Origin: an uncultured Clostridium sp.
GTDB taxonomy: Bacteria > Bacillota > Clostridia > Lachnospirales > Lachnospiraceae
Assembly (NCBI GenBank): GCA_958349075.1
Contig: CATWBR010000126.1
Location: forward strand, 1 to 10,664
Direction of reading: 5' to 3'
DNA: 10,664 bases
Shown: positions 6,403-10,664 of the stretch, piece by piece
How the letters are laid out: every line of letters begins with the position of its first letter
Numbering within the stretch: position 1 is the first letter of the stretch
Position numbers and translations under genes: made by a program
The notes under the pieces: model-generated
Told to the model about the DNA's origin: nothing
Seen by the model: the letters and a program-made list of their open reading frames with translations, nothing else
The model's database searches: none

Positions 6403-7251
6403 ATGATTACAAAAGAAAGTGCGGATTTTTCGGCAGCGGGTGCGAATGAGCTTTTGATTTGTGAAGATAATTTTGCTTATTTTTCTCCCTGTGAGCAGCT
6501 AAAGACTCTAATTTCTAATTTTACCGTCACATTTCCTGAGAAGGGGGTTGTTTCTGAGGACTATAAGATTGTGCCGCATGGAAGCGCAACGCTTGTATTT
6601 ACGTACGACGGTTCCACTGATTGGTCTAATCTGCGGGGGCTGCTGTTCGGCCCGTCTTCCAGACCGTATGCGGTTGGCAAGAGCGCCAATGAATGCAGCG
6701 TTATATTTATTATTGAATTTCAGCCCGCGGGGCTGTTTGTATTCACGGGGACGAGGCAGAATGAATTGACGGATAAAATCATTCCTTTTGAAATGATCGA
6801 TCCTTTGCTGGATTCGGCGGTCAAAGAAATATTCCGTGAGGCGGTGACGGCGGAAGAATTGCTCGGAGGCATTGAAAACCTGCTTCTTTTGAGCCGCCGT
6901 AACCGTTACCCGGAAGAATTCAGTCTGGCGGTCCGGCTGATTATTGAGCATTGCGGGAACATCAGTCCTAAAGAAATAGCGGAGAAGACTTTTTACAGCG
7001 AGAGGCACTTGAACCGGCTTTTCAACCAATATCTGGGACTGAATATCAAACACTTTTCAAGAATCGTCCGTATTAACAGAACCATTCATCTGCTCCATCA
7101 TGCCAAATACAGTATCTCCTATATTTCAGAAGAATCCGGATTTTACGATATCTCACATTATATCAGGGACTTTAAAGCGGTATGCGGCATCACGCCTCAG
7201 GAATACCGGGCCAACATGTCCGATTTTTACAGTGAGATAGCAAAATTTTAG
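6403..7251 (+). CDS. AraC-family transcriptional regulator with DUF6597-like N-terminal domain
   Basis: A 282-residue DNA-binding protein. The N-terminal part (about 20-130) has the PHGSATLVFTYDG (58-70), LLFGPSSRPY (80-89) and VIFIIEFQPAGLFVFTG (100-116) segments. These resemble the DUF6597 sensor-like domain often found before AraC-type DNA-binding domains; the ligand is unknown. The C-terminal HTH_18 region has two helix-turn-helix units: ISPKEIAEKTFYSERHLNRLF (187-207), and SISYISEESGFYDISHYIRDF (237-257) leading into the AraC signature GITPQEYR (262-269). The ribosome site GGAGAAGGGGG (6381-6391) lies about 11 bases from the ATG. It is followed after 30 bases by the VOC-family gene, probably in the same transcript, so that gene or its substrate is a reasonable target. 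Base composition looks more AT-rich than the flanking cfa and ATPase genes. Confidence 0.9.
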   Translation: MITKESADFSAAGANELLICEDNFAYFSPCEQLKTLISNFTVTFPEKGVVSEDYKIVPHGSATLVFTYDGSTDWSNLRGLLFGPSSRPYAVGKSANECSVIFIIEFQPAGLFVFTGTRQNELTDKIIPFEMIDPLLDSAVKEIFREAVTAEELLGGIENLLLLSRRNRYPEEFSLAVRLIIEHCGNISPKEIAEKTFYSERHLNRLFNQYLGLNIKHFSRIVRINRTIHLLHHAKYSISYISEESGFYDISHYIRDFKAVCGITPQEYRANMSDFYSEIAKF

Positions 7252-7281
7252 ATTATAATAGTAGAAAAAGGAGGTACCCGC

Positions 7282-7737
7282 ATGAGATACGGAGGCACAT
7301 TGATTGTAGTAAAAGACATGGCAAAATCAAGAAATTTCTACGAAAATATAATGGAACAGAAAGTACTTATGGATCTGGGAGAGCATATATCATTTGAAAA
7401 TGGTCTCAGCCTGCAGACTAATTATGAAGCAATTGTAGGGAAATCACTGCCCCTGAAACCAGAAGCAAATAACTTCCAGCTCTACTTTGAGGTCGAAAAT
7501 ATAAAAGACTGGGAGAAAAAACTGGACAAACCAGAGGGGGTGGAATTCATACACCATGTGAAAGAATACCCATGGGGCCAGCAAAGCATGCGTTTCTACG
7601 ATCCGGACAAATATATCGCAGAAGTATCTGAAAGCATGGAGAGCGTAATAAAACGCTGCCTGAACCAGGGCCTGACCCCGGAAGAAATTTCAAAACGCAC
7701 GATGTGTCCGGTCGGCTATATAGAAACACTTCTTTAA
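7282..7737 (+). CDS. Glyoxalase/bleomycin-resistance/dioxygenase (VOC) superfamily protein
   Basis: A 151-residue VOC-fold protein. It opens with the beta-alpha pattern GGTLIVVKDMAKSRNFYENIM (4-24). It has the expected strand pairs LYFEVEN (67-73) and SMRFYDPDKYIAEV (102-115), where the typical family text is RFYDPDGHIIEV. Glu70, His91/His92 and Glu114 are candidate metal ligands. Residues 119-151 form a helical tail (LTPEEISKRTMCPVGYIETL) that reads like a small helix-turn-helix; I recall similar tails in other clostridial members of this group. The substrate cannot be told: such proteins act in methylglyoxal detoxification, ring cleavage or antibiotic binding. A strong AAGGAGG (7268-7274) precedes the ATG. 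Codon use is A/T-rich (many ATA, AGA, AAA), unlike the right-hand genes, hinting at a different origin for this two-gene unit. Confidence 0.85.
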   Translation: MRYGGTLIVVKDMAKSRNFYENIMEQKVLMDLGEHISFENGLSLQTNYEAIVGKSLPLKPEANNFQLYFEVENIKDWEKKLDKPEGVEFIHHVKEYPWGQQSMRFYDPDKYIAEVSESMESVIKRCLNQGLTPEEISKRTMCPVGYIETLL

Positions 7738-7761
7738 TATAGTTAATTACCAGGTAATGAT

Positions 7762-7805
7762 AAAAAACTCCCGGCGGGGGAAAAACTCCCAACCGGGAGT
7801 TTTTT
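7762..7805 (+). terminator. Intrinsic terminator after the VOC gene
   Basis: AAAAAACTCCCGG (7762-7774) pairs perfectly with CCGGGAGTTTTTT (7793-7805), followed by more pyrimidines. The loop (7775-7792) contains a further GGG/CCC pairing option. Its symmetry also provides a U-tract in the reverse direction. Confidence 0.9.
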
Positions 7806-7878
7806 CTTTGCCGGAGAGCTTGCTAAGACTGAAGATTCACCCACGTCCCGCACATTCCGTCCCATTTTCTATTCCCAC

Positions 7879-7907
7879 TTGCATCATCCCGTTTTGTCAT
7901 GTAGAAT
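7879..7907 (+). promoter_or_regulatory. Sigma-A promoter of the ABC-F gene
   Basis: TTGCAT (7879-7884) and TAGAAT (7902-7907) are 17 bases apart. Transcription would start near 7914, giving a leader of about 84 bases before the ATG at 7998. The remainder of the gap from 7806 shows no gene. Confidence 0.65.
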
Positions 7908-7936
7908 GGTGAGGTGGAAACGAAAAAAGAACAAAA

Positions 7937-7974
7937 CAGGCGCCGCTGCCCCTAATTAATGGAGCCGCTGCCTG
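7937..7974 (+). repeat. GCCGCTGCC direct repeat / weak CAGGC-GCCTG stem in the ABC-F leader
   Basis: The 9-mer GCCGCTGCC occurs at 7942-7950 and 7964-7972, flanked by CAGGC (7937-7941) and GCCTG (7970-7974), which could form a short stem. ABC-F genes are sometimes attenuated through their leaders, but no U-tract terminator or leader peptide is evident here, so a role is only a possibility. Confidence 0.3.
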
Positions 7975-7997
7975 ATATAAATCGAGGAGTTTATAAA

Positions 7998-9554
7998 ATG
8001 AGTATTTTAAACGTAGAACATTTGAGCCACGGATTTGGCGACAGGGCAATTTTTCATGATGTATCATTCCGCCTTCTGAAGGGGGAGCATATTGGCCTGA
8101 TTGGAGCGAACGGAGAGGGAAAATCCACGTTCATGAATATTATTACCGGCAAACTGCAGCCGGACGAGGGAAAAGTGGAGTGGGCGAAGAGAGTCCGCAT
8201 CGGCTATCTGGATCAGCATACGATCCTGGAAAAAGGAATGACAATCCGGGATGTGTTAAAGAATGCGTTTGCCTTCCTGTTTGAGTTGGAGGGACAGATG
8301 AACGACATCTGCGATCACCTGGGTGATGCGCCTGAGGATGAAATGAATGCGATGATGGAGGAGTTGGGAACGATCCAGGATCTCCTGATGAATCACGATT
8401 TTTATTCCATCGATGCCAAGGTCGAGGAAGTTGGACGCGCCCTGGGGCTTACGGACATCGGGCTGGACAAGGATGTAACGGATCTGAGCGGAGGCCAGAG
8501 AACCAAAGTCCTTTTGGGCAAACTTCTCCTGGAAAAGCCGGATATCCTGCTTCTGGACGAGCCGACCAACTATCTGGATGTACAGCACATTGAATGGCTG
8601 AAACGCTACCTGCTGGAATATGAGAACGCCTTTATTCTGATTTCCCATGACATTCCGTTCCTGAACAGTGTCATCAATATCATTTACCACATGGAAAACC
8701 AGCGCCTTGACCGGTATGTGGGAGACTATGATAAATTCCAGGAAGTGTATGAGGTCAGAAAGAACCAGTTGGAGGCCGCGTACAAGAAACAGCAGCAGGA
8801 GATTTCCCAGCTCCAGGACTTTGTTGCAAGAAATAAGGCCAGGGTTGCCACGAGGAATATGGCGATGTCACGCCAGAAAAAGCTGGACAAGATGGATGTA
8901 ATTGAATTGGCAAGGGAAAAGCCGAAGCCCGAATTCCATTTTCTGGAAGCCAGGGCTACAGGAAAATGTATTTTCGAGACGGAAGGCCTGGTGATCGGAT
9001 ACGATGAGCCGCTTTCCAAACCGCTCGATCTCTATATGGAGCGAGGTGAGAAGATTGTGCTGACCGGCGCCAACGGAATTGGTAAAACTACGCTTTTAAA
9101 GAGTATTCTCGGCCTGACACCATCCCTGGAGGGCAAGGTGACTCTGGGCGATTATCTTTATATCGGATATTTTGAGCAGGAGATGGCTCCGGGCAATACG
9201 ACTACCTGCATAGAGGAGATCTGGAAGGAGTTCCCTTCCTATACCCAGTACCAGGTTCGTTCCGCCCTGGCAAAATGCGGTCTGACCACCAAACATATCG
9301 AGAGCCAGGTCCGGGTTTTGAGCGGCGGTGAGCAGGCAAAGGTAAGATTATGTAAACTTATTAACAGGGAATCAAACCTGCTTCTCCTGGACGAGCCGAC
9401 CAACCATCTGGATGTGGAGGCAAAGGAGGAGTTAAAACGTGCGCTGACGGAATATAAGGGAAATATTGTTTTAATCTGCCATGAACCCGACTTCTACGAA
9501 GGCTTTGCCACAAAAGTGTGGGACTGCAGCCAGTGGAGCCTGAAAATCCAGTAA
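7998..9554 (+). CDS. ABC-F family ATPase (ribosome-associated type)
   Basis: A 518-residue protein with two ABC ATPase domains and no membrane segments, the layout of ABC-F proteins, which act on the ribosome in translation or antibiotic protection. Domain 1: Walker A GANGEGKST (36-44), signature LSGGQ (163-167), Walker B with DEP (182-189), H-loop SHD (His217). A charged helical linker (about 248-310, rich in Lys/Gln/Arg) is the usual P-site-reaching element. Domain 2: Walker A GANGIGKTT (357-365), LSGGE (441-445), LLLLDEPT (461-468) and an atypical H-loop CHE (His495). It resembles the YkpA/YbiT-type housekeeping group more than known resistance factors, but the subgroup cannot be settled by eye. 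The start at 7998 is preferred because GAGGAG (7984-7989) precedes it by 8 bases; the in-frame ATG at 7959 has no ribosome site. No clear terminator follows. Confidence 0.9.
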   Translation: MSILNVEHLSHGFGDRAIFHDVSFRLLKGEHIGLIGANGEGKSTFMNIITGKLQPDEGKVEWAKRVRIGYLDQHTILEKGMTIRDVLKNAFAFLFELEGQMNDICDHLGDAPEDEMNAMMEELGTIQDLLMNHDFYSIDAKVEEVGRALGLTDIGLDKDVTDLSGGQRTKVLLGKLLLEKPDILLLDEPTNYLDVQHIEWLKRYLLEYENAFILISHDIPFLNSVINIIYHMENQRLDRYVGDYDKFQEVYEVRKNQLEAAYKKQQQEISQLQDFVARNKARVATRNMAMSRQKKLDKMDVIELAREKPKPEFHFLEARATGKCIFETEGLVIGYDEPLSKPLDLYMERGEKIVLTGANGIGKTTLLKSILGLTPSLEGKVTLGDYLYIGYFEQEMAPGNTTTCIEEIWKEFPSYTQYQVRSALAKCGLTTKHIESQVRVLSGGEQAKVRLCKLINRESNLLLLDEPTNHLDVEAKEELKRALTEYKGNIVLICHEPDFYEGFATKVWDCSQWSLKIQ

Positions 9555-9609
9555 CGCCGGAAAAACCGGAAGAGTGCTGATAATAGGCGGAGCGGGGAAG
9601 GATGCCGCC

Positions 9610-9671
9610 GGCATTAAAGACCATCGGTACAAACACCATCGGCATTAACGACCATCGGTATAAACACCGCG
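9610..9671 (+). repeat. Two-copy 31-bp tandem repeat built on ACCATCGG motifs
   Basis: Two 31-base units (9610-9640 and 9641-9671) match except for a few positions. At finer scale, ACCATCGG occurs three times (9620-9627, 9635-9642, 9651-9658) at 15- and 16-base spacing, alternating with GTAYAAAC and GCATTAAMG-like spacers; degenerate copies flank them. It fills most of the spacer between the ABC-F and zinc-ribbon genes. It could be a protein-binding array or a neutral minisatellite. Confidence 0.75.
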
Positions 9672-9702
9672 GACCGCAATACAGAAGAGGAGGGGAAAAG
9701 GG

Positions 9703-10473
9703 ATGAAAATGAAAATCTGCCCGATCTGTGATACAGAGCTTAAGCCGGGAAATTTCTGTCCGGTCTGCAGGAAGATAGTATGGCAGCCCAGATATGAGAA
9801 ACGAAACTATAATTTAAATCAAAGCCGCGGCGACGCATCCCCTTACTCAGCGAACGAATCACCGGCGGGCGGTGAAAGACAGTACGACGATATCTCCCAG
9901 GAAGAAAGTATGCCGCAGAAGACGCCGGAACCGGTGTACCGGGAGGCGCCTTCCGGCAGGACCGGGCCTGTATACCGTCCGGCAGGAGGAAGACGGCGGA
10001 GCGGACTTCCTCCATCGGTCATCATCGCCACGGTTCTTGCCGCGGTTGTGATAATCGGATGGATATTTGCAGAGCCGCGGGTACCTTATGGGACGGGCGG
10101 CGACGGTTTTATCCTGGAGCTGCCGGACGATGGAGAAAACTGGGACGACGGATACGGCGGTACGTACCAGGAATTTGAGGTAAGTGAGGAAGAAGCCAGG
10201 GCGGCGGAATCGGACTGCGACTGGTATTCACATTCCGGGCTTACCGTCACCGCAGCCGAGGAAGCGATCGACGACTTTATTTTCGGTTTCGACAGCATTG
10301 AGGTAAATGTTGAGCGCTACAGTGACAACCGGAAATACGTTTACGATGACGGACACGAGGAAACTTCCTTTGTCAGCGGGAATTATTACCATGTCAAAAA
10401 GGCCGACCGCGGGGCGGGTGGTGAGATAGAGCTGAATTATGACACATCGACCGGGCGGGTGCACTATTTATAA
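9703..10473 (+). CDS. Zinc-ribbon membrane-anchored protein with acidic outer domain, function unknown
   Basis: A 256-residue protein of three parts. Residues 6-22 form a compact zinc ribbon with CPIC (Cys6, Cys9) and CPVC (Cys19, Cys22). A disordered, Pro/Gly/Arg-rich linker (about 30-103) ends in RRR (97-99). A single hydrophobic helix (about 105-123) is followed by an acidic, Tyr/Asp-rich domain (124-256). Positive charges before the helix place the zinc ribbon inside the cell and the acidic domain outside. The outer domain has aromatic-acidic stretches (DCDWYSHSGLTVT, 171-183) and a beta-rich end (YYHVKK, EIELNYD). This layout is common among uncharacterised clostridial proteins; I recognise no specific family. 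The ATG is supported by GGAGG (9689-9693) 9 bases upstream. It lies about 150 bases after the ABC-F gene with no terminator seen between, and just before a small acidic ORF. Confidence 0.8.
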   Translation: MKMKICPICDTELKPGNFCPVCRKIVWQPRYEKRNYNLNQSRGDASPYSANESPAGGERQYDDISQEESMPQKTPEPVYREAPSGRTGPVYRPAGGRRRSGLPPSVIIATVLAAVVIIGWIFAEPRVPYGTGGDGFILELPDDGENWDDGYGGTYQEFEVSEEEARAAESDCDWYSHSGLTVTAAEEAIDDFIFGFDSIEVNVERYSDNRKYVYDDGHEETSFVSGNYYHVKKADRGAGGEIELNYDTSTGRVHYL

Positions 10474-10530
10474 ATATCAGGAAGCGATATTGATTTCGTC
10501 ACATCATGGGCAATGAGGCTGGGGGAAATC

Positions 10531-10664
10531 ATGGATGATTCCGATTCTTTGAAAAGCATGACCGCAGAGGAGATGGAGGAAGCGCTGCGCCGCCTCCCGG
10601 ATATGGATCCGGAAGATTATGATGATGAACTTTGGCTGTATGGAGATGACTGGTATTTATACGG
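10531..10664 (+). CDS. Start of a small acidic hypothetical protein, cut by window edge
   Basis: The frame is open from 10531 to the end (44 codons seen). The peptide is very acidic and aromatic: MTAEEMEEALRRLP (from residue 10) followed by DMDPEDYDDELWLYGDDWY. GGGGGA (10521-10526) lies immediately upstream as a weak ribosome site. An in-frame ATG at 10513 is an alternative start with no ribosome site. It is in the same frame as the zinc-ribbon gene, separated by that gene's TAA and 57 bases, and shares its acidic, Tyr-rich flavour. No family is recognised. Confidence 0.55.
   Translation, partial: MDDSDSLKSMTAEEMEEALRRLPDMDPEDYDDELWLYGDDWYLY

Noticed and set aside
7254..7259. TATAAT between the AraC and VOC genes
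   Set aside because: No -35 box at proper spacing; the 30-base gap and shared orientation fit co-transcription better.
7959..7997. N-terminal extension of the ABC-F protein from the ATG at 7959
   Set aside because: No ribosome site upstream, and the extension does not look like part of the family, whereas 7998 has GAGGAG at good spacing and gives the normal N-terminus MSILNVEHLS.
9557..9571. CCGG-AAAAA-CCGG hairpin just after the ABC-F stop as a terminator
   Set aside because: Only four stem pairs and no U-tract, so termination is not supported.
9610..9671. The short tandem repeats as a CRISPR array
   Set aside because: Unit spacing of 15-16 bases, no unique spacers of CRISPR length and no cas genes.

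Overview
The window reads as chromosomal DNA of a gut-type Firmicute, most likely a Lachnospiraceae / Clostridium cluster XIVa relative. This is inferred from strong AGGAGG ribosome binding sites, sigma-A type promoters, U-tract terminators and protein families common in that group (DUF1275, CmpB-like membrane protein, Mn riboswitch with a P-type ATPase, DUF6597-type AraC regulator). Gene content is mostly housekeeping or accessory. I see no phage, transposon, CRISPR, rRNA or tRNA.

Left part (1-1890): the 3' part of a DUF1275/YoaK membrane protein gene meets, tail to tail, a minus-strand CmpB-like membrane protein gene. A single bidirectional terminator lies between them. The minus-strand protein carries a long C-terminal 11-residue repeat predicted to be a coiled coil. 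Its promoter lies back to back with the promoter of the next unit.

Centre (1860-6260): a sigma-A promoter drives a long leader containing a yybP-ykoY (Mn2+) riboswitch. It is followed by two tandem intrinsic terminators and then a calcium/manganese-type P-type ATPase of 877 residues. The first terminator shares bases with the riboswitch P1 stem, as expected for a metal-ON switch. The second has its own competing structure, which is the most interesting regulatory feature here. Cyclopropane-fatty-acid synthase follows with no visible terminator in between, and ends at a strong terminator.

Right-centre (6260-7805): a two-gene unit, an AraC-family regulator with a DUF6597-like N-terminus and a glyoxalase/VOC-fold protein, is bracketed by two strong terminators.

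Right part (7860-10664): an ABC-F ATPase with its own promoter, a short tandem repeat spacer, a zinc-ribbon/single-membrane-segment protein with an acidic outer domain, and the start of a small acidic protein cut off by the window edge. The last genes have no recognisable function. Nothing here proves a new system; the strongest leads are the double-terminator leader, the hendecad-repeat membrane protein and the uncharacterised zinc-ribbon locus.
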